Shown piece by piece: positions 43,652 through 53,442 of a stretch of DNA of 53,620 bases. This stretch comes from Bacillota bacterium (GTDB taxonomy: Bacteria; Bacillota; Clostridia; Lachnospirales; Lachnospiraceae): assembly GCA_023421505.1 (NCBI GenBank), contig JAEZTJ010000006.1, positions 1 to 53,620 of the forward strand, in the 5' to 3' direction. The stretch's first letter is position 1. Each line of letters opens with the position of its first letter. Under the pieces are notes generated by a model. It saw only the letters and a list, made by a program, of their open reading frames with translations. It made no database searches and was not told the DNA's origin. A program made the position numbers and the translations under genes.

Positions 43652-44728
43652 TTATTTATTTGAACTTTTATCAATTGCCTCCCATAGTCCTAATAGATAA
43701 TTAGCTCCAAGTGCTCTGTCATATAGACCATAACCCGGTCTGGCTATCTCTCCCCAAATCATACGTCCATGGTCAGGGCGAATATATCCATTAAAGCCGT
43801 TATCATAAAAAGCTTTAACTACCCTATACATATCTAGATCCCCACATGGGCTATAATGAGCCGATTCAGTGAAAATCATTTTATCTGAATGTTTTATATT
43901 ACGAATATGTGCAAAATGAATTCGTCCCTGAGAAGCAAATTCGCTGACTATGGCAGGTATATCATTATTAAGATCAGCGCCCAGAGAACCTGTACATAAG
44001 GTCAATCCATTATATATACTGTCATTAAGGCTTAAGAATTTACGAATATTCTCCGCACTATTAATTACTTTTGGAAGGCCATAAATTGAGAATGGCGGAT
44101 CATCAGGATGAATAGCCATCTTAATATCATACTTTTCTGCATATGGTATAACTGCATCCAAAAAGTACTTCATATTTGACCAATACTGTTCTGTAGACAT
44201 ATTTTGATAAAACTTAATGTCTTCTGACATTGCTGCCAGTCTTTCGGGTTCCCAACCCGGTAACGAATAACCTCCTGCGTTCTCAATCATTCCCTCTGCA
44301 ATAGAAGCAGGATTCATCTTAAGTATTGTATCATGATTGTAAGCCAATGCTGTACTTCCATCCTCTAAAGGATGTGCAAGTTCACTTCTAAGCCAATCCA
44401 TAACTGGCATAAAATTATAACAAAGACATTTTACTCCAACCTTTGATAAATTTTCAATAGTTTTTATATAATTATTTATATATTTATCTCTGCTAGGTAA
44501 TCCTTTTTTAATGTCCTCATGGATATTAACACTTTCTATTACTTCAAGTTCAAGTCCGGCTGTGTTTACTTCATCACGTAAAGCTTCCAACCTGCTCATA
44601 GGCCAAATCTCACCAACCGGTATATCCGAAAGCATTGCTGCCACTCCAGTAACGCCGGGTATCTGCTTGATTTGTTCCAAAGTCACACTATCATCACTAC
44701 CTGGAAACCAGCGTATAATCATTTTCAT
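43652..44728 (-). CDS. uxuA: Mannonate dehydratase
   Basis: A 358-residue TIM-barrel enzyme converting D-mannonate to 2-keto-3-deoxygluconate with a divalent metal. Family landmarks include IRWFPGSDDSVTLEQIKQIP at the N-terminus, KCLCYNFMPVMDW, KMAIHPDDPPFSIYGLPKVI, LCTGSLGA with the metal-binding Cys, HFAHIRNIK and the C-terminal DHGRMIWGE. Length is normal. It is the first gene of uxuA-gntR and probably of the whole uxu unit. About 300 bp upstream lies the 55-bp operator module shared with the Lpl transporter. Confidence 0.94.
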   Translation of the reverse strand: MKMIIRWFPGSDDSVTLEQIKQIPGVTGVAAMLSDIPVGEIWPMSRLEALRDEVNTAGLELEVIESVNIHEDIKKGLPSRDKYINNYIKTIENLSKVGVKCLCYNFMPVMDWLRSELAHPLEDGSTALAYNHDTILKMNPASIAEGMIENAGGYSLPGWEPERLAAMSEDIKFYQNMSTEQYWSNMKYFLDAVIPYAEKYDIKMAIHPDDPPFSIYGLPKVINSAENIRKFLSLNDSIYNGLTLCTGSLGADLNNDIPAIVSEFASQGRIHFAHIRNIKHSDKMIFTESAHYSPCGDLDMYRVVKAFYDNGFNGYIRPDHGRMIWGEIARPGYGLYDRALGANYLLGLWEAIDKSSNK

Positions 44729-45029
44729 ATAGTCATTCTCCTTGAAAGCTCTTAATAAGATGGGTTTTCATAATTTATAAATGATCAATCTCTTGCCTGA
44801 TTTTAATACAAAAGTAAAGTAAATTCCTGCCTATCTAACTAATCACTCATAGCAATCCTTTTCTATAAAGTATAGAGAACCCTTTTAGCGCAATTAAATT
44901 TGGTTGCTACATATTCATATGTGTTAATACAACCATTATAGATTATTTATTTTATAATAGTACAAATGTTATCCCTATCAGTTTAAGAAGTCTGATTATA
45001 ATAATTTAAAATTATGTATGTTCCAAATA

Positions 45030-45084
45030 ACAACTTGTATACTAGTATATTATCATATTTAAATTTATTTTAGAATTATAAAAT
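45030..45084 (-). promoter_or_regulatory. Operator module, copy 1 (uxuA side)
   Basis: The first 28 bases are identical to 49022-49049 and include the perfect palindrome TATACTAGTATA. After 8 unrelated bases a 19-base block TATTTTAGAATTATAAAAT follows, matching copy 2 with one change and at exactly the same spacing. It lies about 300 bp upstream of uxuA. A GntR/FCD dimer is the likely ligand (inference). Confidence 0.7.
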
Positions 45085-45220
45085 AGTACTAAAAAAAAGT
45101 AACAATTTTGTTGAATATAAACGAATCTAACAAATCACGATTTTACCGATCACATTTTAATGTTCTAGTTGTGTTATAAATCAGAAATAAGTATATATCA
45201 ATTTCTTGTGTCTTATAAAA

Positions 45221-45254
45221 AGAAGGGGCTCGTAAATTACACGAGCCTCCTTTT
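45221..45254 (-). terminator. Terminator of the Lpl transporter operon
   Basis: On the minus strand GGCTCGT and ACGAGCC arms surround a short loop and are followed by CCTTCTTTTT, just after the solute-binding-protein stop. Confidence 0.85.
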
Positions 45255-45262
45255 ATTAATTA

Positions 45263-46972
45263 CTATTTAGTAGGAAGACTGGTTGAATCTCCGAAGTTAT
45301 TCTCCCATGCTGCTTTACGCTCATCGATAATTGCCTGACCGCCTGAAGCAAGATAATCTGCCATACCTGCATCAAATACTTCATCAAACTTATCAGCCGG
45401 AGCAACAATAGATGTATCAAGTAATGCATTACGTTTGTCTGTCATAGGAGTACCCATACCATTCTCAGCTGCAATTGTACCAACATTTACATTTTGGCCG
45501 ACACGTCCGTCTTTAGGAGAAATCGCAAATGCTTTTTCTACAAAACGAGGATCAACATTGGCATAACCATTAGCGATTGACTTAACAGTAAGTTCAGGAT
45601 CTCCAACATCAAGACCATTAATCGTAATTGTATAGTCGATATTAGCAGGAGAGTTCATTATTTTCTCACCAGTTGTTGCAAGTGTTTTAAAGGAACCATC
45701 GGCAAGCTTCTCATGAGTAACGCCTTCTTCACCAAGCTGAAGGAACATACGGTTCTCAAGCTTGCTAACCCAATCAAGATACAGAAGAGAAGCAAGAGGC
45801 TCGTCATTGGTTGCAGGGAAGAAAAGCTTACGATCATTAGGACCGGAAATGAACTTCTTATAAACACCAGCATCATTCTTGAATGGCTCAACAGCAATAA
45901 AGCCTGCTTCTGGACCAACCATTTGAGTTAAGCTGTACTGTATACTGTTCTCACCATTTCTGAAAGGATAATCCCAGTTATGCATGAAAGCACCAACATA
46001 ACCAGCTTTAATCATGTTATCCTCAGTAGTATCACCCATTGGATAAAGTGCGAAATCCTTCCAGATTAATCCTTCATTGTACCACTTATTCAGAACTCTG
46101 AAGCCTTCTTTTGCGTTAGGCTCAAGTAACTTTCTGTCATCAAAGCCATTTACATACCAATCCTTATCAGTAATATCGTTAGGTATAAAGGAACCAATTA
46201 AGTGATCAGCTCTCCAGCCAGCATCAACGCTGATAGAGAACGGAACCATCTTATCTGCATCTTTACCAAGAAGAGTAGAAGCATTATCCTTGAATGCCTT
46301 TAACATTGCTTCGAATTCCTCAAGAGTTGTAGGCTCTGCAATGTTTAATTTCTTTAACCAATCTTCACGTACGAAAGTATTGGTACGATTTAAAACTTTA
46401 AGCTTAGCTTCAATAGCATAGATTGTACCGTAGGTGAAATTTTTGTTCCAGTAGATGTTAGTTTCACCAAGTAAATCCCATAAGTTTGGTGTCTGATCCT
46501 TGTACTGCTCAAGATAAGGAGCCATATCAAGTACACCGCCCATACCAGCATAGGTCTGTACAGTAGGATAGCTATATGTTACACAGATATCAGGTGCATT
46601 ACCTGCTGCAAGACGATTAGCGATTTCCTTATCCTCTGTCCAACGAGGGATCGGTACAAATGTTACCTTAACGTTATGATCCCTGAGCATACCTTCTTGA
46701 ATATACTTTGCATAGAAGTTATCTTCCGGGTTAGTACCGCCTTCGTTATCGCGGTCATATACCTCGACTGTAATTTCTCTGGTTTCAGTGAATTTACCGT
46801 CGACAATTTCTGCGGGCTCTCCTGTAACTGCTGCTTTGTCTTCAGTTTTAGCTTCGTCACCTGTACTCGGTTGAGGAGTCGGAGTTTCCTTAGAATCCTT
46901 GTTGCTGCTACAAGCTGCAAGAGATATCATCATCATACAGCAAACAAGCAGAATAGACATAAATTTTTTCAT
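45263..46972 (-). CDS. lplA: Aldouronate-type solute-binding lipoprotein
   Basis: About 569 residues, large for a sugar-binding protein and typical of the LplA/aldotetraouronate group. The signal peptide ends in the lipobox ISLAAC (Cys21), followed by a Thr/Glu-rich linker. The ATG at 46972 has GGGAGGTAAAAAA before it; longer readings add an implausible N-terminus. It delivers substrate to the two Lpl permeases encoded upstream. With uxuA/uxuB, GH67 and the shared operator nearby, glucuronic-acid-bearing xylo-oligosaccharides are the expected ligand. Confidence 0.88.
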   Translation of the reverse strand: MKKFMSILLVCCMMMISLAACSSNKDSKETPTPQPSTGDEAKTEDKAAVTGEPAEIVDGKFTETREITVEVYDRDNEGGTNPEDNFYAKYIQEGMLRDHNVKVTFVPIPRWTEDKEIANRLAAGNAPDICVTYSYPTVQTYAGMGGVLDMAPYLEQYKDQTPNLWDLLGETNIYWNKNFTYGTIYAIEAKLKVLNRTNTFVREDWLKKLNIAEPTTLEEFEAMLKAFKDNASTLLGKDADKMVPFSISVDAGWRADHLIGSFIPNDITDKDWYVNGFDDRKLLEPNAKEGFRVLNKWYNEGLIWKDFALYPMGDTTEDNMIKAGYVGAFMHNWDYPFRNGENSIQYSLTQMVGPEAGFIAVEPFKNDAGVYKKFISGPNDRKLFFPATNDEPLASLLYLDWVSKLENRMFLQLGEEGVTHEKLADGSFKTLATTGEKIMNSPANIDYTITINGLDVGDPELTVKSIANGYANVDPRFVEKAFAISPKDGRVGQNVNVGTIAAENGMGTPMTDKRNALLDTSIVAPADKFDEVFDAGMADYLASGGQAIIDERKAAWENNFGDSTSLPTK

Positions 46973-47042
46973 TTTTTTACCTCCCATTATTTTTTTATAA
47001 AAATGACAAATTACGTCCAAGATTAAGATAGCCAACATTTGG

Positions 47043-47912
47043 CTATTCCTTCACTGCACCTAAGGTTGCACCCGAGATAAAATATCTCTGTACAAACGGG
47101 TAAATCATCAATATAGGTACTGTGGCAAACATAACGGTAGCTGCCTTCATCGTATCGGCAAGACCCGGTGTGATAAAACCTTCCATGGCAGAAGAATCTA
47201 TACTCATTGTATTTTGAAGGATATTATACAGCAGTAATTGAATAGGATAAAATCGTCTGTCATGCATAAACATCAATGCATCTGTGAAACCATTCCATCT
47301 TCCTACAGCATAGAACAAAGATATTGTTGCTAATACCGGTGTTGATAAAGGCAGATAGATTTTTCTAAGTATCTGAACGTGAGTTGCACCATCTATCTCT
47401 GCAGATTCACGAAGACTGTCTGGAATACCGAAGAAAAAGCTTCGCATAATAATTAAATTGAATACGCTCAAACATCCCGGAATTATTAATACCTGAGGCT
47501 TATCAATCATTCCCAAATCGCTTAAAAGCAAGTAGTGAGGGATTGTTCCTGCGTTAAAATACATTGTTAGGATAATAAATATATTGATAACTTTTTGGCC
47601 TTTCAATTTACTGTAGATGAGCGGATAGGCACAAATAACTGTCATAAAAAGTGATACTATCGTACAGATAACAGTAAGAATAGCCGTCCATCCAAGTGAC
47701 CAAACATACTTCATATCAGTAAGAACCTTTTCATAAGCGTCAAAATTAAAACCGACCGGCCAAAGAAAAACTTCTCTTTTCATTAAAGCCTCCGATGAAC
47801 TCAAGGACCGCGCAAGCACGTTGAGTATCGGCAGGAGACACACTAAAATTATCAGAACACAGATTAAAGCTATAATCCAGTCTCCCATTCTTGTTTTTTT
47901 AGATTTTATCAT
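47043..47912 (-). CDS. lplC: Lpl-type ABC transporter permease (LplC)
   Basis: A 289-residue CUT1 permease with six spans, opening GDWIIALICVLIILVCLLPI and carrying the EAA loop RESAEIDGATHVQILRKIYL followed by PLSTPV. The C-terminal PFVQRYFISGATLGAVKE is characteristic of the LplC/YtcP group. It lies between the other permease and the binding protein, 31 bp after the former. Confidence 0.9.
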   Translation of the reverse strand: MIKSKKTRMGDWIIALICVLIILVCLLPILNVLARSLSSSEALMKREVFLWPVGFNFDAYEKVLTDMKYVWSLGWTAILTVICTIVSLFMTVICAYPLIYSKLKGQKVINIFIILTMYFNAGTIPHYLLLSDLGMIDKPQVLIIPGCLSVFNLIIMRSFFFGIPDSLRESAEIDGATHVQILRKIYLPLSTPVLATISLFYAVGRWNGFTDALMFMHDRRFYPIQLLLYNILQNTMSIDSSAMEGFITPGLADTMKAATVMFATVPILMIYPFVQRYFISGATLGAVKE

Positions 47913-47943
47913 GTTAATCTACCTCCACTTTTCTAAATCTTTC

Positions 47944-48894
47944 TTACCAAATACCTCGTTCTCCAAACTTCTTGGCAACGGCATTTGCTCCAATCAAGAA
48001 AATTACACATACCACAGACTGGAAGAGTCCTGCTGCTGCAGCTAGCGAAAATTGTAATCCCTGGATGCCATATTGATAAACGAAGATAGATATAACATTA
48101 GAAACACCTCTTACCAAATTATTGGATAACGCAAACGGACGATCAAAGTCACTGCTCAAAATACGTCCAAGGCTTAGGATGAGAAGGACTACTATTGTTG
48201 AACGAAGTCCCGGTAATGTGATGTGCCACATTTTCTTCAAACGACTAGCCCCATCCACGGAAGCTGCTTCATACAGCTCCGGATTGATACCTGTAATTGC
48301 TGCAAGATAGATAATCGTATTCCAGCCAATACTCTGCCAAATACCCAAAAATACGTAGGACCAAACCCAGTGTGTAGGCTCATTGAGGAAAGGAATACTA
48401 TTGAGTCCCATTTTATTCAGAGCGAGATTTACAAGACCATCGTTTGGTGTAAAAAGCTGCAGTGCCAAACCGGATATAATAATCCATGAAAGAAAGTGTG
48501 GCATATACACGATAGTCTGAGTAATCTTTTTGAAGCGCTTAAAAGCCAACTCATTTAAGATCAGGGTCAATATAATCGGTGCCGGAAAACCAACGACTAA
48601 ATCCAACAGATTAAGACCGATTGTATTACGTATTGCAAGAGTAAAATCACGGTTGGAGAACGCTTTAATAAAAAATTCGAAACCATGCTTTGCTGCCAAT
48701 GGCATCTCCCATACACTTTGGATAATACTGTACTTTTTGAAAGCAATCTGGATATACAGCATCGGAATATACTTAAATACTATAAAATATGTAACTGGAA
48801 GAACCAGCATAAGATAAAGTGACCAATAACGTTTTAAATAGCTGCGAGCCCTTTGTGTTCTTGTGGCTTGCGGTTTGATTTTGGAAATATTCAT
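47944..48894 (-). CDS. lplB: Lpl-type ABC transporter permease (LplB)
   Basis: A 316-residue CUT1 permease opening YLKRYWSLYLMLVLPVTYFI, with the EAA loop YEAASVDGASRLKKMWHITL followed by PG. It is the first gene of the Lpl operon; the upstream region holds the second copy of the operator module. As with the other sugar transporter here, no ATPase gene accompanies it. Confidence 0.9.
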   Translation of the reverse strand: MNISKIKPQATRTQRARSYLKRYWSLYLMLVLPVTYFIVFKYIPMLYIQIAFKKYSIIQSVWEMPLAAKHGFEFFIKAFSNRDFTLAIRNTIGLNLLDLVVGFPAPIILTLILNELAFKRFKKITQTIVYMPHFLSWIIISGLALQLFTPNDGLVNLALNKMGLNSIPFLNEPTHWVWSYVFLGIWQSIGWNTIIYLAAITGINPELYEAASVDGASRLKKMWHITLPGLRSTIVVLLILSLGRILSSDFDRPFALSNNLVRGVSNVISIFVYQYGIQGLQFSLAAAAGLFQSVVCVIFLIGANAVAKKFGERGIW

Positions 48895-49021
48895 TTTTGC
48901 ACCTCTTTCTTAAAATTTGAATATAAATGCTAATATCATTCAATTTTTGACGCTTGAATTAGCATTTACTTTAGCCCCTCCCATGCTTTTCCAATAATCT
49001 TTAAAGTGTTGTGTTTGTATC

Positions 49022-49076
49022 ACAACTTGTATACTAGTATATTATCATACTAGTATGTATTTTAGAATTGTAAAAT
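49022..49076 (-). promoter_or_regulatory. Operator module, copy 2 (Lpl side)
   Basis: Contains two perfect 12-bp palindromes, TATACTAGTATA (49030-49041) and CATACTAGTATG (49046-49057), with centres 16 bp apart, then the block TATTTTAGAATTGTAAAAT. It lies about 130 bp upstream of lplB. The first 28 bases are identical to copy 1 upstream of uxuA, so the two operons should be co-regulated. Confidence 0.7.
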
Positions 49077-49163
49077 GTCACAAAAAGCAAATTTATATTT
49101 GGTGATTTCGCACAAAGCCTGATTACATTTCAATAATTCAGCATCGTTTATTTACTTTTTATA

Positions 49164-52100
49164 CTATTCCTCAAAACGAAACCATTTAAAATCAAATTTG
49201 CAGCCTGGTAAAAAGAGGAATTCCACCGTCTGCTTTCCAAGAACATTATCAAGAGCATAGTCTCTTTCTATAAATTCATTTGAACACGGAAATTCAACCA
49301 GTTGCTTAACCTCTCCATCAATACCCTTAAAACAAACAATAATAGAATTATCAATAACACATCGTCCACAGATCGTAAGTCTATTTATGCCTTTTAAACC
49401 AAAATCCATATTATCAAATGCTATTGTGACATTATTTCCTATATCAGTAATACAATTTTCTCCTATTTTATAATCATCTCCATAAAGTTTATCATAGGAA
49501 AGTATGGAAAGCTGTTCATATGCCTTAACCGGCATTTTAAAGGTAAATCCCTTTATATGTACCTTGCTGCGTAGCAAAAAGGCTAAGGAAGTTATATTCT
49601 TCAATCGTTTCTTCAGAATATATGTCTCTTCCTGATAGGTATTCCAGATAGACTTTTTATCATAAATAACATCTGCCAGCAATACACTACCTTCTTCATG
49701 AGGAATGCCTTCCCAGATTTCAATTCTGGTGGGCATGCTTCCAAGTTCAAATACAGGAATTGTAATTGTATCAGAACCTATTACACCAAAATCTAATTTA
49801 TCGTATACTATGATACTTTCTCCATCACGGGAAGTAGCCACACCACGCTCATTACCATTACTGATTTCACCAATGCTTTGACTATATAAACTTCCTGAAA
49901 TAAAATCATATGGATTAAGATAAGCTGTTCCCAGCCCTGTAATATTAAAATCCAATATTGAAATTAGTCTGGGCTTTTCTGCTCCGTTATTAGCTATTGC
50001 TCTAACATAGAAACTACCATCACCGATTGCTATAATTTTAGCTTTTGTTCCATTCGATACAATATTAGCAATATTTGTTTCTACACCTGCAGCATTCGTC
50101 ACTCTCCAGGTTATATCCTCATAGGTTGCATTCTCAGAATAAACCCGTACCTCTACATTAATTTCTCGTAGTTCTTGATTCAGATGTGTTCCCTGTGGAC
50201 TAACTATCTCCAGCTTACGTATCGGGATTTCCAAAGAGGGGTCGCTCTCGCTGTTTTCTTCCATAGCACTTATACCGGAAGGAGGGATGCATTCCTCTAC
50301 TGCTAATTTTATCTGCGCCGAGGGAAGTAAGTTTGATGATACTTCGACAATAACCTCACCCGGAATAGTTTTAGCGGCAATGATAGCAAGTAGTTTTCCG
50401 CTAAATAATCTGCGGCTTGTACCTTTATATGTATCATAATCTGTACTGTCACCATTATCTAAGCCAATCAGGCGGCCGGAACCGGTAGCCTTCACACTGA
50501 CTCGATTATTTGCATTATTAACCGGATTCCCAGCTTCATCCTCCATCGTTATTTCAATAAATATCAGATCCTGCCCATCCGACTTCATATGTGTTTTATC
50601 AGGCTGTAATACAATACGTGCTGCGTCAGTGAAGGAACGCTGTATATCCTGTGCAATTACGTTATTATTTTCATCATATGCTACTGCTCGTAATTCCCCC
50701 CTTCTATAAGGAAGCTGCCAGTCACCGATCAGTTTTTTTCCGTTAATATGATCAATTTCATATGTTCCCTGTGAGATATCATTAAAGAAAAGTTCAACCT
50801 TGGGAGCATTGGAACAAACGCGGACATCGATTAATTGATCTTTATTAAAATCCCAATATGGAAAAAGATGTACCATCGGAGCTACTTTGTAGTCAGTCCA
50901 TTCTGCCTGATAGATATAAAAGGAATCCTTTTTGAATCCCGCTGTGTCAAGCTGCCCAAAATAGCAATTCTTTGTATGATACGGTGTAGGCTCGCCAATA
51001 TAATCAAAGCCGCTCCAGATAAACATTCCTGCACTATATTTTGCATCTCTGTCATCTGTAATACATTTTTCAATACCTCTGGCTCCCCAGCTGGTTATAC
51101 TGTTACCAAGCGACGAACATTGTTCATCATCATCACACAGGATATCAGCTGATAGCGGAAAATGATATATTCCACGACTTTGCACAACAGAGCCTGTTTC
51201 ACTTCCATATATCATCCAGTCACTATATTTCTTATGATGCAAATCATAATACTTTTCGCCATAGTTATAACCTGCAAGCTTTACGATATCAGCACATTTT
51301 TGGGCATTTTCCCATGGCATAAAATTAGATCCGATCGTTACAAAAGCGTTATGTCTGGGATCATGCTTATATACCTGTTCCATTAAAAACCTTGTTACTT
51401 CCTGCCCTCTTTCTCCCGCATGTGTATCATATATTTCATTCCCAATACTCCACATAATATTGCAGGGATGATTCCTGTCTCTCCTGATCCAGCTTTCAAC
51501 ATCACGCTCTGCCCAATTTTTAAAAAAGCGTGCATAATCATAAGAGGTTTTGGGTCTTTCCCACATATCAAAGGCTTCATTGGCAATTAAGAAGCCCATC
51601 TCATCCGCAAGCTCCATAAGCTCTACCGCACACATATTATGTGCTGTACGTATTGCATTCGCACCCATTTCTTTTAGTAATACCAATTGTCTTTTTAATG
51701 CCACACGATTAACTGCTGCTCCAAGTGCTCCTAAGTCATGATGCATACATACCCCATGCAGCTTAACATGACGCTCATTGAGATAAAAACCACTGTCCAC
51801 ATCAAAGCGAATTGAGCGAAAACCAAAATGATTAGACGCTTCGTCTAGTATTGTACCATTCAATATAAGCTCTGTTTTCAGTATATAAAGATTAGGTTCC
51901 TTAATATCCCAAAGCTTCGGAGATAATACTGGCATTACCTGTGTGTATGTATTTCCTTCAGTACTTGTTATAATATTACCCGTTCTGTCGTAAACCGTAT
52001 GCCTTATCGTATAGCCACAATTTTCATTAGAAGCAAGCTGTGCCTTATTTACTGCTGACGATGCTTCTGATAAATATCCTTCCACGACTTCACAGTCCAC

Positions 52101-52634
52101 TTGAATATTCCAGGTATTGTCAAATTTTAAAGTGGTTATATAGATACCATCTGATGCAAAATGCTGTCTCGGCACCGTCTTCAACCAAACATTACGATAG
52201 ATACCTGCTCCAGAATACCATCTTGAATTGGGCGTTTGTAGTACTACCTTTACTATAATCTCATTTACACCATTAACCAAGGCATCGGTAATATTGATTT
52301 CAAAGGTTGAATAACCATATTTCCATTCACCAACATTTATACCATTCACAAATATGGTACTATCCATATAGACTCCCTCAAAACGGAGCAGATAACCTAC
52401 ATTTTTCAGATTGGTATCATAATTCGATAAATCCTCTGAAAAATTAACTGAAAAGTATTTTCTATACCAGCCCTCACAAGCTTGATCAGAAGAGGTCATA
52501 TCATAAATCAGCCAGTCATGAGGTATATCCACCTTCTCCCATACAATCTCGTTCTTCTTAATATTATGTATATTGCTTCCTATACCTTGCTTTGTAAATT
52601 CCCAGTCATTGTTGAATAATTGTAACTTACTCAC
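49164..52634 (-). CDS. Large GH2 glycosidase with C-terminal sandwiches
   Basis: About 1156 residues, cytoplasmic. The GH2 sugar-binding and Ig-like domains come first (WEKVDIPHDW, GWYRKYF, RWYSGAGIYRNVWL), then the barrel with acid/base Glu in MWSIGNEIYDT and nucleophile Glu in YGSETGS, then a DUF4982-like domain, a bacterial Ig-like domain (about 790-890) and two related beta-sandwich modules sharing [YF]D[KN][LM]DFG. Beta-galactosidase or beta-glucuronidase activity is possible; the substrate is not decided by sequence. The GTG at 52634 follows TAGGAGGTAAA; the ATG at 52673 has no ribosome site. Confidence 0.85.
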   Translation of the reverse strand: MSKLQLFNNDWEFTKQGIGSNIHNIKKNEIVWEKVDIPHDWLIYDMTSSDQACEGWYRKYFSVNFSEDLSNYDTNLKNVGYLLRFEGVYMDSTIFVNGINVGEWKYGYSTFEINITDALVNGVNEIIVKVVLQTPNSRWYSGAGIYRNVWLKTVPRQHFASDGIYITTLKFDNTWNIQVDCEVVEGYLSEASSAVNKAQLASNENCGYTIRHTVYDRTGNIITSTEGNTYTQVMPVLSPKLWDIKEPNLYILKTELILNGTILDEASNHFGFRSIRFDVDSGFYLNERHVKLHGVCMHHDLGALGAAVNRVALKRQLVLLKEMGANAIRTAHNMCAVELMELADEMGFLIANEAFDMWERPKTSYDYARFFKNWAERDVESWIRRDRNHPCNIMWSIGNEIYDTHAGERGQEVTRFLMEQVYKHDPRHNAFVTIGSNFMPWENAQKCADIVKLAGYNYGEKYYDLHHKKYSDWMIYGSETGSVVQSRGIYHFPLSADILCDDDEQCSSLGNSITSWGARGIEKCITDDRDAKYSAGMFIWSGFDYIGEPTPYHTKNCYFGQLDTAGFKKDSFYIYQAEWTDYKVAPMVHLFPYWDFNKDQLIDVRVCSNAPKVELFFNDISQGTYEIDHINGKKLIGDWQLPYRRGELRAVAYDENNNVIAQDIQRSFTDAARIVLQPDKTHMKSDGQDLIFIEITMEDEAGNPVNNANNRVSVKATGSGRLIGLDNGDSTDYDTYKGTSRRLFSGKLLAIIAAKTIPGEVIVEVSSNLLPSAQIKLAVEECIPPSGISAMEENSESDPSLEIPIRKLEIVSPQGTHLNQELREINVEVRVYSENATYEDITWRVTNAAGVETNIANIVSNGTKAKIIAIGDGSFYVRAIANNGAEKPRLISILDFNITGLGTAYLNPYDFISGSLYSQSIGEISNGNERGVATSRDGESIIVYDKLDFGVIGSDTITIPVFELGSMPTRIEIWEGIPHEEGSVLLADVIYDKKSIWNTYQEETYILKKRLKNITSLAFLLRSKVHIKGFTFKMPVKAYEQLSILSYDKLYGDDYKIGENCITDIGNNVTIAFDNMDFGLKGINRLTICGRCVIDNSIIVCFKGIDGEVKQLVEFPCSNEFIERDYALDNVLGKQTVEFLFLPGCKFDFKWFRFEE

Positions 52635-53442
52635 TTTACCTCCTAACCATACCCCTGTATATTCATTGTTCACTATATGTAGCTTTCCACTTTTTAGTAA
52701 TTCTCAATTAAGCTTAAAATACATATGCCGTTATATATTAACGGAAATAAGATTGAGGTACAATAATATAAAATAATTTTGACAAGTATTCGCAAAATAA
52801 TAGCAATTTGTACTTGCTTAAGGATAAGTCGTTCACCCTTCCACCAAATTAATTCTTTTAGCTTTCATTACTTACATCATTTACATTACTAATTTTTAGT
52901 TTAATTGATATGATTATATTTATTTTGACTGTATAATATCGGTTTGTTATTATACGATACTTATATTCAATTACCTTTACTTGTTTGTATTTAATTACTA
53001 ATTTATCTTGTACATCTTTAGATATTTTATCACATTTTACTAAAATATAACAGTCTTTTTGAATATTTCAATATAATATTTTTGAAAAATTCTTATTGTT
53101 TAGATACCATGATCAAATTATCTACGTATTCCATATTAGAAAACATAATGCAATGATTAATAGGAGAATTCAAATTCAATGACTGTATTATGCTTACATT
53201 GAGTTGCGATTAGGTTGCTTAGTAAGCGGTATTAATATTATGTGCCATCAATAACATAGACCCGTAACATATTTATAAAGTCAGCAAATGTTAATTTATA
53301 TACTAAAAGGGATAGGAATTAGAAGGTAATTAAATCACAAGAAGAAATTACGTATAGCATTAAAATATTAGAAATAGAAAGATTTAAATCAAGCTATACG
53401 GAATTTTATATTGAATGAAATTTGATATTTTTAAAAAAAGTA
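52635..53442. other. AT-rich gap, one possible coding remnant
   Basis: Upstream region of the GH2 gene. A plus-strand reading EEITYSIKILEIERFKSSYT then EFYIE and a stop (about 53335-53420) has coding character but no start and no family. Otherwise nothing is recognised. Confidence 0.4.

Larger units (their letters stand above)
44729..45262. other. Regulatory gap upstream of uxuA
   Basis: AT-rich, no gene. It holds the operator module at 45030-45084 and the terminator of the Lpl transporter operon at 45221-45254. Confidence 0.6.
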
